This document shows positions 1 through 8,440 of a stretch of 64,000 nt of DNA, piece after piece. The notes beneath the pieces are model-generated. The model was not told the DNA's origin. It was given only the letters and a program-made list of their open reading frames with translations, and did no database searches. Numbering within the stretch: the stretch's first letter is position 1; each line of letters opens with the position of its first letter. Made by a program: the position numbers and the translations under genes. This DNA is from Sporolituus thermophilus DSM 23256 (GTDB lineage Bacteria > Bacillota > Negativicutes > Sporomusales > Thermosinaceae), in assembly GCF_900102435.1 (NCBI RefSeq), contig NZ_FNBU01000002.1:124001-188000 (forward strand). The letters run 5' to 3'.

Positions 1-462
1 ATTAAACCGTGCAGCGCTTTCTAGCTTGTTTAAAAAAGTAAGTGTCTGAAAGTAATTGCCTCTCACTAGTATCTCAACAGGAATCTGCCGGTATCCGTTT
101 TTATTGGCCGGTAAGCCCGGTTGGACATGCAGCAGATGGACGCCGCTCTCTCTACTTGCCCGTTCGACTTCCATCAAAAAACCGCCTACATCCGGCTCAT
201 TAGGCAGCTTCTTTTCCGCTTCACCCAGTTTAGCGCCGAGTTCGGCCAGATAGCGGTCAGCATCGGGATGGGCCAGTGCAAAAGCTTCAAGCTGCTCTAG
301 CTTTTCCCGCGCTAGGCGGTACTGGGCCGCCAGTTCGGCCCGTCTGGCCTGCTGTGGCAAAAAAATAAATATGCCGAATAGCCATAGCGCAGCAATGACA
401 GCGACCATAAATAGGATAATCTTATGTTTAATCCCGATCTTGTCCAACCTGTCCACATTCAT
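1..462 (-). CDS. pilO: Type IV pilus inner-membrane platform protein PilO (partial, 3' end off window)
   Basis: The first 154 codons are visible and the frame is still open at the window edge. The protein has a short charged N-terminus, one membrane segment (about residues 15-35) and then a heptad-rich coiled coil, the usual PilO plan. PilO pairs with PilN in the periplasm and links the cytoplasmic PilM ring to the outer parts of the pilus machine. The ATG overlaps the pilN stop codon by four bases (ATGA), so the two are translationally coupled. PilP and PilQ, if present, would lie beyond the left edge. Confidence 0.88.
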   Translation of the reverse strand, partial: MNVDRLDKIGIKHKIILFMVAVIAALWLFGIFIFLPQQARRAELAAQYRLAREKLEQLEAFALAHPDADRYLAELGAKLGEAEKKLPNEPDVGGFLMEVERASRESGVHLLHVQPGLPANKNGYRQIPVEILVRGNYFQTLTFLNKLESAARFN

Positions 463-989
463 AACCCCTTAACTTTTACCGTCAGTTCAAACCGCGTAGC
501 GGTTCGGTCGCCGTCCCGCTCGGCTTTGACCAAGACAGGCTCGGCAAAGATGTCGTCCTGTTCCAGTTTTTTTACATAAGCCGCTAAATCGGGGTAAGCC
601 ACGGCCATTCCTTTGATGCGCACGGCACCGTTGTCGGTCGCCGCTACCTCGGTAAGCCAAACCTCTGGCGGCGTCACTATCCCTAAGCGGGCCGCCAAAG
701 CATACCAAGACAGGCGCTCTCGAGTCAACGCAACCAGAATATTATTCTTCGCATCCAGTCGCTGCTTCTTTGTTTGCGCGTCAAGCATCTTCGCCTGAAG
801 CGGTCTGAGGAGTTCCAACTGATTGTGCGTTTGAACGATCGCCACTTCCAACTCCCGGATTTGATACCAGATATAGCCATATAAGCAAACGCAAACAAAA
901 ACAACTATTACGCCGGCGGCCGTAAACATCCGGCCCACCAGCCACTGCGGGCGACGCTCGCCAGGCGGCAGCAGGTTTATTTGGAGCAT
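459..989 (-). CDS. pilN: Type IV pilus assembly protein PilN
   Basis: 176 residues. The N-terminal INLLP motif (residues 4-8) is the conserved peptide that docks in a groove of PilM. It is followed by one membrane helix (about 20-41), a coiled coil (about 45-80) and a small C-terminal ferredoxin-like periplasmic domain. The gene overlaps pilM by 13 bases and pilO by 4, so the three are co-translated. A GGAGG lies just upstream of the ATG, inside the pilM end. Confidence 0.92.
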   Translation of the reverse strand: MLQINLLPPGERRPQWLVGRMFTAAGVIVVFVCVCLYGYIWYQIRELEVAIVQTHNQLELLRPLQAKMLDAQTKKQRLDAKNNILVALTRERLSWYALAARLGIVTPPEVWLTEVAATDNGAVRIKGMAVAYPDLAAYVKKLEQDDIFAEPVLVKAERDGDRTATRFELTVKVKGL

Positions 990-2056
990 AGCCCACCTCC
1001 GCGCATGGCCAAACCGACAGCTACAGCAAATTGGGAAAAGTTTTCTTTTAAATACTGCGGATCAATTCCTCCATCAATTTTTAGCTGCGGCAAAAATGGT
1101 TGGTGATAAACAGGCAGCCCCAGTTGTGCCGCCAAATGGTGGGACAAATTATCTAGTTTTGAACCCCCGCCGCATACCAACACTTTCTCAATCCGCACCT
1201 CTTTGTTTTGCAATTGATAGTATTCTGCGGTACGAAGCACCTCTCGAGCCAAATCGTTAACGACCAATTCTAACTGCCGGTGCAGCTCAGATTGTTCCCC
1301 TTCCTGGTCAGGCCGCCGCAGCAGGCCCTTTTGCCGCCGTTTAAATCGCTCTGCTTCGCCAAATTCCAGGTCAAGGGCGCTGGCGGCTACCTCGGTAAAC
1401 CGCCTGCCGCCGACAGCAATCGCCCGCATTACGGCCAGGCTCCCCTGCTGAAACACCGAGACCTGTGACAACTCGCAACCGATATCGATGACCAGAGCAT
1501 TTTCCGCTTCTTCCAAAGTGCGATACAACGCCAAAGGTTCAATGTCTACCGCGACCGGCCTTAGGCCCAAATCTTTGGCTACGGTGGTAATACTATCCAC
1601 AATGGCTCGGGGCGCCGCCACCAAAAGGACTTTTATTTCCAGTTCGCTCTTTCCCGGTCCGACAACGGCGAAATCATAGTAATAACTATCCGGCTCATAC
1701 GGCACATATTTCTCGATATCCCATTTAATTGCTTCGCGCAGTTCTTCCTCATTCATGGCCGGAAACAGCATTTCGCGGACAAAAACGGACTTGCCGCCAA
1801 CGGCAAACACCGCATCACGCGCGCGGGCGCCACTTACCACCAGCAGTTGGCGGAGCGTCTGGGCCAGCATGGCGCTGTCGACAATGTAGCCGTTTTCCAT
1901 CACGCCGTCCGGTACGTCGACCATGCCTACAGCCATTACTAGCGGATGACCCCGTCGGAAGACAACTTCCGCCAGCTTGGCGGCGCCTGTGCCAATATCA
2001 ATACCTAGCAAATGATCCGTTTTACGGGTAAATAACCGCTCTAATTTTTTCCACAT
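977..2056 (-). CDS. pilM: Type IV pilus actin-like ATPase PilM
   Basis: 359 residues from an ATG preceded by AAGGGGA at good spacing. A longer in-frame reading to 2176 would run into comFB and lacks a ribosome site. FtsA/actin-like fold: phosphate-1 loop GIDIGTGAAK near residue 18, phosphate-2 loop VIDIGCELSQ mid-protein, adenosine motif VCGGGSKL near the C-terminus. PilM forms a cytoplasmic ring that binds the PilN N-terminus and couples the PilB/PilT motors to the envelope platform. Confidence 0.94.
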   Translation of the reverse strand: MWKKLERLFTRKTDHLLGIDIGTGAAKLAEVVFRRGHPLVMAVGMVDVPDGVMENGYIVDSAMLAQTLRQLLVVSGARARDAVFAVGGKSVFVREMLFPAMNEEELREAIKWDIEKYVPYEPDSYYYDFAVVGPGKSELEIKVLLVAAPRAIVDSITTVAKDLGLRPVAVDIEPLALYRTLEEAENALVIDIGCELSQVSVFQQGSLAVMRAIAVGGRRFTEVAASALDLEFGEAERFKRRQKGLLRRPDQEGEQSELHRQLELVVNDLAREVLRTAEYYQLQNKEVRIEKVLVCGGGSKLDNLSHHLAAQLGLPVYHQPFLPQLKIDGGIDPQYLKENFSQFAVAVGLAMRGGGLCSK

Positions 2057-2066
2057 AATTTCCCCT

Positions 2067-2339
2067 TTAGTCGTGATGGGGGTGGGCTTTAACAATTGTA
2101 ATCGCGTGCGAGATTGCGGTGACGATATCCACACAAAACTGTTGCTCCAGCGCCTTAATGCGCGTAAAGGTCTCACCCTTTGTAGTTACAACATAACGAG
2201 GCGGCAAAAAGTTAAGAGCCAGAGCCGCAATATCGTACCGGCATTTTTCACATTTGCACAGATCTGGCTGGGCAGCAAGTACGTTATCTAACTGCTGCCA
2301 CACTAGTTTTTCCATATAATTTTTCAGTTCCAAAACCAT
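2067..2339 (-). CDS. comFB: ComFB-family late competence protein
   Basis: 90 residues matching the ComFB family in length and pattern: a helical N-terminus (LKNYMEKLVWQQLDNVL), a cluster of three Cys (CKCEKC, about 28-33), then DIAALALNFLPPRYV. ComFB sits in the comF competence operon of Bacillus. In other bacteria, family members are reported as c-di-GMP binders that affect type IV pili. Its place between the prepilin genes and pilM fits a pilus or DNA-uptake role. Spacing to pilM is 10 bases. Confidence 0.8.
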   Translation of the reverse strand: MVLELKNYMEKLVWQQLDNVLAAQPDLCKCEKCRYDIAALALNFLPPRYVVTTKGETFTRIKALEQQFCVDIVTAISHAITIVKAHPHHD

Positions 2340-2349
2340 CCCCCCAGTT

Positions 2350-3450
2350 TTATTTTTGCACTTGAAAAGGCTTATAAGAATTTACCCGGAAAGGCTGCTC
2401 AGCACCGGTCACCGGCAAATTAAAATGCCCCATCAGGGTTTTGTTATAAGTAACGGTAGTGGGCTTGCTGCCACCGCCATGCACAATAATTTCCTTTTTG
2501 GCGATAGCTGAACCGTCTAGATCCACATCAGCGTGCAGATTTATGGAGCCGCCCGCCGATATGAGGACCACATTCTTTAGAATAGATCCGTTGTTTACAA
2601 CGATATTGCCTAAGGCAATGATAAGGAACGCGCTGCTATCGCCGCCAATCACCGTTCCATTCTTAATTTCTATGTCGCCGGTGGCAAAAATTGTTGCATC
2701 GCCTTGAATAGACCCGCGACCGCTGTCAATTGTAAGTTTCAAGCCCAAGTAGTAATATTTACCGCGGTAATTGCCTGCCGACAAGGTTTGGCCCCCTGTC
2801 AAAACTTGCGCGCCTTGTTTATAGTCAGTGGCGTCAAAGGCGGGGAACGGTATTACCGGCGCGTTGGTTATAACCGGCGGGGTTCCCAATGTAGCACCAT
2901 GGTTGGTAAATACCCCATGCACTTCCACTTTGCCGCTGATGTACGAACCGTTCTTAAGTTCCATGCTGCCATTGGAATGGGCCGCCCCTATCACCCGGGC
3001 CTTATTGTGAACTACCATGTTGCTGCCGGCAAAGGCCGAATAATCGTATACCGAACCATTCCCCGGAAGAGAAGGCAAACTAACGTCCAGCACCACCTGC
3101 CGCCGGGCCCGGTTTACCTGTCCGGTGGAAACGATCTTTTTCTGGCCGCTTGTTTCGCCAGGACTGACAATGACGGTAAAACTGCCATTGCCCTGCTCTT
3201 CCGTCAGGCCACCGGCGCCCGGATCCCAGGCGCTATTATTATATAATTCAATTAAGGCGCGCTTTGCTCCTGCCTCGGCCAGATACTGAGCGGCAATGCC
3301 GTCGCGAAAATTAGCCGCCGTAGACGTTTCCGTCATGCCAAGCACAGCATAAGCTGCTCCCAGTACGGCGAGAATCAGCATCGCCAGCATGGCAAGGATC
3401 GCCGCCGACCCTTTCTGACCTTTCAGGTAACGTCGCAATTGGGTACGCAT
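2350..3450 (-). CDS. PilX-like pilus assembly protein with C-terminal beta-helix-type repeats
   Basis: 366 residues. The N-terminus (about 14-40) is a Gly-Ser then Ala/Leu-rich membrane helix, like the PilX N-terminal domain, but without the Glu5 of classical prepilins. The rest is Gly/Asn/Val-rich with repeating short strands (NGSYISGKVEVHG, NGTVIGGDSS, NNGSILKNVV), as in right-handed beta-helices or bactofilin-like folds. It is a likely minor tip or priming component. It is larger than Gram-negative PilX (about 170-200 residues), so the C-terminal domain may be an adhesive or structural addition. Confidence 0.7.
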   Translation of the reverse strand: MRTQLRRYLKGQKGSAAILAMLAMLILAVLGAAYAVLGMTETSTAANFRDGIAAQYLAEAGAKRALIELYNNSAWDPGAGGLTEEQGNGSFTVIVSPGETSGQKKIVSTGQVNRARRQVVLDVSLPSLPGNGSVYDYSAFAGSNMVVHNKARVIGAAHSNGSMELKNGSYISGKVEVHGVFTNHGATLGTPPVITNAPVIPFPAFDATDYKQGAQVLTGGQTLSAGNYRGKYYYLGLKLTIDSGRGSIQGDATIFATGDIEIKNGTVIGGDSSAFLIIALGNIVVNNGSILKNVVLISAGGSINLHADVDLDGSAIAKKEIIVHGGGSKPTTVTYNKTLMGHFNLPVTGAEQPFRVNSYKPFQVQK

Positions 3451-3469
3451 TCAATTTCCTCCCCTCTGG

Positions 3470-3979
3470 CTACTCGGGGATGTTCAGACAAGTGACGGCA
3501 GTTGTAAATTCAGCTACTCCGCCCTGCTGGTCCGTCGCCTGTATCCTGACGGTGATAAGCCGGGGCCGTTCGACCGTAAATTCCAATAATGAAACGTTAT
3601 TTTCGGAAACGGGATTGTCAACCGCGCCCCGCGTGCGATATAGCGTATGTAAATTAGCGCCGGCGGTTGTGCCTAAACCAAAAGTAACCGTTTCGCCGTC
3701 AGCGTTGATAAACGTAATGTGGTCGACAACTCCCGTTGTTGCCGCATCGGGGTAAATAATCTGTTTCGCATAGCGCAATTCCCGCACCATGGTATCGACC
3801 GCAACGCGGGTAGCCTGTTGGAGTTCAATATGGCCGGTGCCTATACGGGCCGAAAACAAGAGTCCCGAAAGTAAACTGCTGACAGCGGTGAGTACCACCA
3901 CGGTAAGCGCCAATCCCACGATTAATTCAACATAAGTAAATCCGCCCTGCTTAAACCGTCGTCCAAACATTTTTGTCAA
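3470..3979 (-). CDS. Minor prepilin with N-terminal methylation motif (PilW/GspJ-like)
   Basis: 169 residues. A basic leader ends in GG, followed by FTYVELIVGLALTVVVL, so the cut lies before Phe and Glu5 is present for pilin docking. The long hydrophobic helix continues to about residue 38. The C-terminal half is a beta-rich globular domain without Cys pairs. Position within the prepilin run suggests a minor pilin that primes assembly at the tip. Spacing to the next prepilin gene is 5 bases. Confidence 0.75.
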   Translation of the reverse strand: MTKMFGRRFKQGGFTYVELIVGLALTVVVLTAVSSLLSGLLFSARIGTGHIELQQATRVAVDTMVRELRYAKQIIYPDAATTGVVDHITFINADGETVTFGLGTTAGANLHTLYRTRGAVDNPVSENNVSLLEFTVERPRLITVRIQATDQQGGVAEFTTAVTCLNIPE

Positions 3980-3984
3980 CCGCC

Positions 3985-4389
3985 CTATATTCCCGGGTAT
4001 TGCGGAATCTCTTCCAGTAAATTGGTATGGAGTTCCAAACGGTAAGTCCTGCCGTTATTTTGCCATTCAACGTTAACGCTGGCCTTATACAGTTTCCCTT
4101 TGGCGTAAGCGTGGGCCGTATCGAGCGTCTTCGACCATATTACCTTGTAGTCCCGGTTATTGCGTTTCTCCGTAAACTCCGGCAAAGCAAACACCTGCCC
4201 GGCTTTCAGCTTCTCCAGCGTCTCCTGGGCCAGATAAGCGGCCGTGGCATATTCTTCGGCACTGATGCCGGATTGGGTTGCCTGAACAAACATACTGGCA
4301 ATCGCCAAGAGGGCCACGGTAATAATGACGATAGCGACAACAACCTCGAGCATTAAAAAACCTCGTTGGCTAGAACAAGCGCACAGCAG
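3985..4389 (-). CDS. Minor prepilin (PilV/GspI-like), non-ATG start
   Basis: The mature helix begins FLMLEVVVAIVIITVALLA after RG, with Glu5 in place, so this is a type IV prepilin. The frame is open to an ATG at 4533, but that reading would lie 131 bases inside the previous prepilin gene. No ATG exists between that gene's stop and the helix. A GGAGG at 4396-4400 is followed at 6 and 9 bases by in-frame CTG codons and at zero spacing by TTG, so a rare CTG/TTG start at 4386-4395 is most likely. The exact start is uncertain. Confidence 0.7.
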   Translation of the reverse strand: MLCACSSQRGFLMLEVVVAIVIITVALLAIASMFVQATQSGISAEEYATAAYLAQETLEKLKAGQVFALPEFTEKRNNRDYKVIWSKTLDTAHAYAKGKLYKASVNVEWQNNGRTYRLELHTNLLEEIPQYPGI

Positions 4390-4402
4390 CGGCAACCTCC
4401 GT

Positions 4403-4870
4403 CTATTCGGTGTCGGCTGTATCGCTGACGCGGACCCGCCCGGTGATTGAGGCGACAACGACATATTTATAGCCCCCTTTAGTGCTTTGCAGCAAAATGG
4501 ACGTTCCTTTAAGCGGCGCTCCTGTCGAACCAAACTTCAGCTGCTGCGGCGGACTGACAATTGAAACCGATGCCGGCAGCACCACCCGTTTGAACGTATC
4601 CTCGGGCATCGGGTTTAGCGGATTGGTAGCGTTATACCAGGTGATTCGGTATTCATTGTTTTGGATAAACATCTTATAATCGGCTTTATTATCAGGGTCA
4701 TTGATTGAAAGCTGCTGGAGATAGCGAATGTCAGCCGCCAAATTGCGGGCAGCATAGTCAAGTTCATGGGCGGCCAAAAAATTGCCAATCATCGGCATGG
4801 CAAGGGTAGCGGCAATCCCGAGGATGGCGATTACGATAACGGTTTCAATGAGCGTAAAACCCCGCTGCAT
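4403..4870 (-). CDS. GspH/FimT-like minor prepilin
   Basis: 155 residues. A very short leader (MQRG) is followed by FTLIETVIVIAILGIAATLAM, with Glu5 present. A GspH/FimT-like pattern follows: helix, then AARNLAADIRYLQQLS, then a beta-rich C-terminus. FimT-type minor pilins prime pilus assembly, and some bind DNA in competent bacteria. The start ATG lies 4 bases after the pilD stop, consistent with one transcript. Confidence 0.78.
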   Translation of the reverse strand: MQRGFTLIETVIVIAILGIAATLAMPMIGNFLAAHELDYAARNLAADIRYLQQLSINDPDNKADYKMFIQNNEYRITWYNATNPLNPMPEDTFKRVVLPASVSIVSPPQQLKFGSTGAPLKGTSILLQSTKGGYKYVVVASITGRVRVSDTADTE

Positions 4871-4874
4871 TGCC

Positions 4875-5624
4875 TCACCTCATAAAATGCTGAAAGTACC
4901 ATCGCAGTATCTGCCAGCCATAGAGACCGGCAATAAGAGCGCCCAGGGCGAGAAAAGGGCCGAAAGGAATAAAATCCTTGCGGCCTTTGCGTTTCAATGT
5001 CAGCAGCACGATACCGCCGACGCCGCCCAGCAGGAAAGACAATAGTAATGCCAGCAGCGTCAGTTTCCAGCCTAGCCACAAGCCCAGGCAAGCGGCAAAT
5101 TTAATATCTCCGCCCCCCATGCCGCCGCGGCTGGCAATGGCAATCACGAGCAGCAAACCGCCGCCAAGCAGGCTGCCGGCAATCATGTCGGTAAGACCGG
5201 TAAAACCTAACCCCATATTTATGGCAACACCAGTTCCCGCCAGCCAGATAAGCACTTTGTCGAGGATAAGCTGGTGGTCGTAGTCGATGAAGGCGATAAC
5301 AATGAGAAATGAAATAAAAATAAGGGCTTTCACTAATTCCGGGCCTAACCCGGTTACTTGGAAACACCATATAAATAAAAAAGCAGTCAGGAGTTCCACC
5401 AGAAGGTACCGCACCGAAAAAGCTGCGCCGCAATACCGGCAGCGGCCCCGCAGGGCAATATAACTAATTACAGGGATTAAATCCCCGAACTTTAGGCGCG
5501 TGCCGCAGGCGAAACAGTGAGAAGGCGGAGTAATGATTGATCTGCCTTGCGGCAGACGGTAGATGCAGACATTGAGGAAACTGCCGATAACGAGACCAAG
5601 GAGGAAAATAAACAAGGTAAGCAA
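4875..5624 (-). CDS. pilD: Prepilin peptidase / N-methyltransferase PilD
   Basis: 249 residues, membrane-bound A24 aspartic protease. Zinc motif C37xxC40 ... C62xxC65 in the N-terminal methyltransferase-associated domain. Catalytic aspartates are in FIDYDHQLILD (about 114) and GGGDIKFA (about 173). Multiple hydrophobic segments. It cleaves the leader of the prepilins encoded on both sides and methylates the new N-terminus. Confidence 0.93.
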   Translation of the reverse strand: MLTLFIFLLGLVIGSFLNVCIYRLPQGRSIITPPSHCFACGTRLKFGDLIPVISYIALRGRCRYCGAAFSVRYLLVELLTAFLFIWCFQVTGLGPELVKALIFISFLIVIAFIDYDHQLILDKVLIWLAGTGVAINMGLGFTGLTDMIAGSLLGGGLLLVIAIASRGGMGGGDIKFAACLGLWLGWKLTLLALLLSFLLGGVGGIVLLTLKRKGRKDFIPFGPFLALGALIAGLYGWQILRWYFQHFMR

Positions 5625-5653
5625 AGGCGTTTCTCCTTAACGCAAAGTAGGGA

Positions 5654-5680
5654 GCCAAGGCGGCATAAGGCCGCCTTGGC
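5654..5680 (-). other. Perfect 11-bp stem-loop between pilA and pilD
   Basis: Arms 5654-5664 and 5670-5680 pair perfectly (GCCAAGGCGGC / GCCGCCTTGGC) around a 5-base loop. There is no following T-tract on either strand, so it is not a standard intrinsic terminator. It lies 11 bases after the pilA stop, where it could stabilise the pilin mRNA 3' end or mark a processing site, so that pilin is made in excess over downstream assembly proteins. Role inferred. Confidence 0.55.
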
Positions 5681-5691
5681 ATATGTCGGAA

Positions 5692-6078
5692 TTATGGCCA
5701 GTTGGTGCTATCTGAGTAATAGTTCGAACCATTGATTGTGGCATAGGCCCGGCCTACTGCTGGGTTAAAAGTATACGTCACGGCCCCTAAATTTTTATAT
5801 TTTGCGGGTGGCTGCGGCGCCGCCGTCAAGTAGCCACCGGTTACTAAAGTTGCAATATCCGCCGGGTAAGCATTATTCTTAGCGTAATAAACCGCAGCGG
5901 CACTATCGATTGTCCGCAAATCGGCTTTCATTTTCGATAAATTGGCAGAATCCGTAGTGTCAGCAAACCTCGGAACTGCAATTGCCGCTAAAATTCCTAT
6001 AATAGCAACCACGACCATTAACTCCACCAGCGTAAAACCCTTTTGCCCTTTCATGGCCTTTCGCATGTTTCTCAGCAT
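5692..6078 (-). CDS. pilA: Major type IV pilin PilA
   Basis: 128 residues from the ATG at 6078, which has a strong AAAGGAGG nine bases upstream; an upstream GTG overlaps that ribosome site. A 14-residue basic leader ends QKG, then FTLVELMVVVAIIGILAAIAVPRF, the canonical class-A pilin helix with Glu5. The mature protein is about 114 residues, with a compact Ala/Tyr-rich C-terminus and no Cys pair. The helix is followed by KMKADLRTIDSAAAVYYAKN, similar to short pilins of Firmicutes and Deltaproteobacteria. The strong ribosome site fits an abundant subunit. Confidence 0.92.
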   Translation of the reverse strand: MLRNMRKAMKGQKGFTLVELMVVVAIIGILAAIAVPRFADTTDSANLSKMKADLRTIDSAAAVYYAKNNAYPADIATLVTGGYLTAAPQPPAKYKNLGAVTYTFNPAVGRAYATINGSNYYSDSTNWP

Positions 6079-6099
6079 GAATTTCACCTCCTTTCCATG

Positions 6100-7323
6100 T
6101 TATAAAGTACGGTTGAAATTGGTTATGACATCAAAGAGCGGCAAAACGACGGCAATAATGATAAAACCGATTACCACTCCCAATATCCCGATCAATAGCG
6201 GCTCGAGCATACTGCTTAACCGGCTGACAATGTCGTCCACGTCACTCTCGTAAAATTCGGCGATTTTTTCCAGCATTTTATCTAGTTCGCCCGTTTCTTC
6301 GCCGATAGCCACCATTTGCACGACCATCGGCGTGAAAATGCTGCTGGCGCCGAGGGGCGCCGCCAGCCCCAAGCCGTCGCGGATACTGGCCTGAGCCGAA
6401 GTAAGCGCGTTAATCATTGTCAAATTGGCTGTCGTCTTTTTTACTACGTCCAGGGCACTAATAATGGGAACGCCGCCGCGCACTAATGTCCCAAGCGTTC
6501 GACTAAACCGGGCAATAGCAATTTTCCGTAGCAACATACCAAAAATCGGCAAATAAAGTACTATTTGGTCAACCGCCGGTCTAATGCGAGGCTGCCGTGC
6601 TAAAAGGACCACACCGTAAGTACTGATGGCAACGGCCATAAAGAAAATCGGCCAGTAATTGCGTAAGAATTGACTGATGCCCAGCAGGATCCGAGTGGGC
6701 AGTGGCAACTCAACTTTCAAGTTGTTAAATAAAGTCATAAAAGTGGGAAAAACAAAAGTTAAAATAAAAGTTACCGATAAAGCGGCCATGGCAATGACTA
6801 CTGCCGGATAGACAAGCGCCGACTTGACTTTCTCGTTGAGTTTGTGTTCTTTCTCGAAATGTACGGCCAGGCGGTTTAAGACATCGTCAAGGACGCCACC
6901 CAGCTCCCCCGCTTCCACCATGCTCACCATGATGACCGGAAAGACCTGGGAATGTGTACCAAGCGCCCGGGAAAGGGTTTCCCCTTCCTGAACCTTGCGG
7001 TAGACGTCTTGGACGGCCGCCTTCAGTTTTGGATTGTACGTCTGTTCGATCAAGATACTCAAACAAGTAAGGAGCGGGAGCCCCGCGTCCACCATTGTCG
7101 CAAACTGACGGCAAAATAAAGCGAGGTCTTTGACGGTTACCCGCCTTACTAAATTGATAAGATTGTGAATGGAGAAGGACACCTTCTTTTCTTTTATCTG
7201 AGTTACAAAATATCCCTGGTTACGAATATACGCTGCAACGGCAGCCTCGTTTTCGGCCAAAATAGTACCTGTCATCACTTGTCCGGTACGGTCTTTGGCT
7301 TTATATTCAAACGGTTTGGCCAC
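6100..7323 (-). CDS. pilC: Type IV pilus inner-membrane platform protein PilC (GspF family)
   Basis: 407 residues from a GTG at 7323 with GGAG at 8-base spacing; an upstream in-frame TTG lacks a site. Two tandem GspF domains: the first has DLALFCRQFATMVDAGLPLL, the second IARFSRTLGTLVRGGVPI. There are three long hydrophobic spans, and the C-terminus ends in a membrane helix. PilC is the membrane scaffold on which PilB adds and PilT removes pilin subunits. Confidence 0.93.
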   Translation of the reverse strand: MAKPFEYKAKDRTGQVMTGTILAENEAAVAAYIRNQGYFVTQIKEKKVSFSIHNLINLVRRVTVKDLALFCRQFATMVDAGLPLLTCLSILIEQTYNPKLKAAVQDVYRKVQEGETLSRALGTHSQVFPVIMVSMVEAGELGGVLDDVLNRLAVHFEKEHKLNEKVKSALVYPAVVIAMAALSVTFILTFVFPTFMTLFNNLKVELPLPTRILLGISQFLRNYWPIFFMAVAISTYGVVLLARQPRIRPAVDQIVLYLPIFGMLLRKIAIARFSRTLGTLVRGGVPIISALDVVKKTTANLTMINALTSAQASIRDGLGLAAPLGASSIFTPMVVQMVAIGEETGELDKMLEKIAEFYESDVDDIVSRLSSMLEPLLIGILGVVIGFIIIAVVLPLFDVITNFNRTL

Positions 7324-7380
7324 CTGTTCCACTCCTGTCAAAAGCGTCTACCGTATCATATTCTGTAAACGCTGAAATGA

Positions 7381-8436
7381 TTATCCATTAATCAGCTTCA
7401 GGAACATTTCCTGGTCCATTGCCCGTGCCAGGGCATCTTCCCTGCTAATAAGGCCGCTCCGGTACAAATCGCGCAACGCCAAGTCCATAGACTGCATTCC
7501 TTGCTTGCCGCCGGTTTGGATAACCGAAAGAAGTTGATGGGTTTTGCCCTCCCGGATAAGGTTGCGCACTGCCGGCGTAGCCACAAGCACTTCCAAGGCG
7601 GCCACCCGACCCCTTCCGTCCTGACGGGGTAAGAGCTGCTGGGCAATAATCCCCTGGAGGGTAAGGGAGAGCTGCACCCTGATTTGCTGTTGCTGATAAG
7701 GCGGAAAGGCATCGATAATCCGGTCAACTGTCTGAGCCGCGTCAGCGGTGTGCAAAGTGGCAAAGACCAGATGGCCTGTTTCCGCCGCCGTCACCGCAAT
7801 GGCAATGGTTTCCGCGTCCCGCATCTCCCCGACCAGGATAACGTCGGGGTCCTCGCGCAGGGCAGCGCGGAGGGCATTGGCGAAAGAACGGGTGTCGGTG
7901 TTTATTTCCCGCTGGTTGACAATGCTCTTTTTATGCTGGTGCAGGTACTCGATGGGGTCCTCCAAAGTGATGATATGACACGACCGTTCGCTGTTAATGA
8001 GATCAATCATAGCCGCCAGCGTTGTTGACTTGCCGCTTCCCGTCGGACCGGTTACCAATACCAGTCCCCGCGGCTTACGGGCCAGCGTTTTTATTACTTC
8101 AGGGTGGCCCAGTTCGTTAAGGGTAGGTACTTTCTCGGCAACAACCCGGACGGCTATGGCCGTAAAGCCGCGTTGCCGGAAAGCGTTCACGCGGAAACGG
8201 CTAAATCCAGCGATCGCATAGGAAAAATCGATTTCTCCCTGTTTACGGAATTTTTCTTGCTGCTGTGCATTAGCTATGGATTTGAAAAGTTGATCTGTTT
8301 CGTCGGCAGTAAGTGGTGACCAGTCCGTATGGACAAGATTACCGTGAATACGAAAGACCGGTGGCACCCCCACGGTAATATGAATGTCTGAAGCCTGGCG
8401 CTGCACCGCTTCCCGTAATAAACCTTCCAGTGTCAT
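7381..8436 (-). CDS. pilT: Pilus retraction ATPase PilT
   Basis: 351 residues. Order: N-terminal PAS-like domain, Walker A GPTGSGKST, Asp box (ITLEDPIEY), Walker B (DVILVGEMRD), His box (ATLHTADA) and the PilT-specific C-terminal AIRNLIREGK-like motif (VRNLIREGKTHQL) needed for retraction. PilT depolymerises pili for twitching or DNA uptake. The ATG follows the pilB stop by 4 bases. Confidence 0.95.
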   Translation of the reverse strand: MTLEGLLREAVQRQASDIHITVGVPPVFRIHGNLVHTDWSPLTADETDQLFKSIANAQQQEKFRKQGEIDFSYAIAGFSRFRVNAFRQRGFTAIAVRVVAEKVPTLNELGHPEVIKTLARKPRGLVLVTGPTGSGKSTTLAAMIDLINSERSCHIITLEDPIEYLHQHKKSIVNQREINTDTRSFANALRAALREDPDVILVGEMRDAETIAIAVTAAETGHLVFATLHTADAAQTVDRIIDAFPPYQQQQIRVQLSLTLQGIIAQQLLPRQDGRGRVAALEVLVATPAVRNLIREGKTHQLLSVIQTGGKQGMQSMDLALRDLYRSGLISREDALARAMDQEMFLKLING

Positions 8437-8440
8437 TTAA

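Noticed and set aside
3985-4533. Long version of the PilV-like prepilin starting at an ATG at 4533
   Set aside because: Would overlap the preceding prepilin gene by 131 bases and gives a leader far too long for a prepilin.
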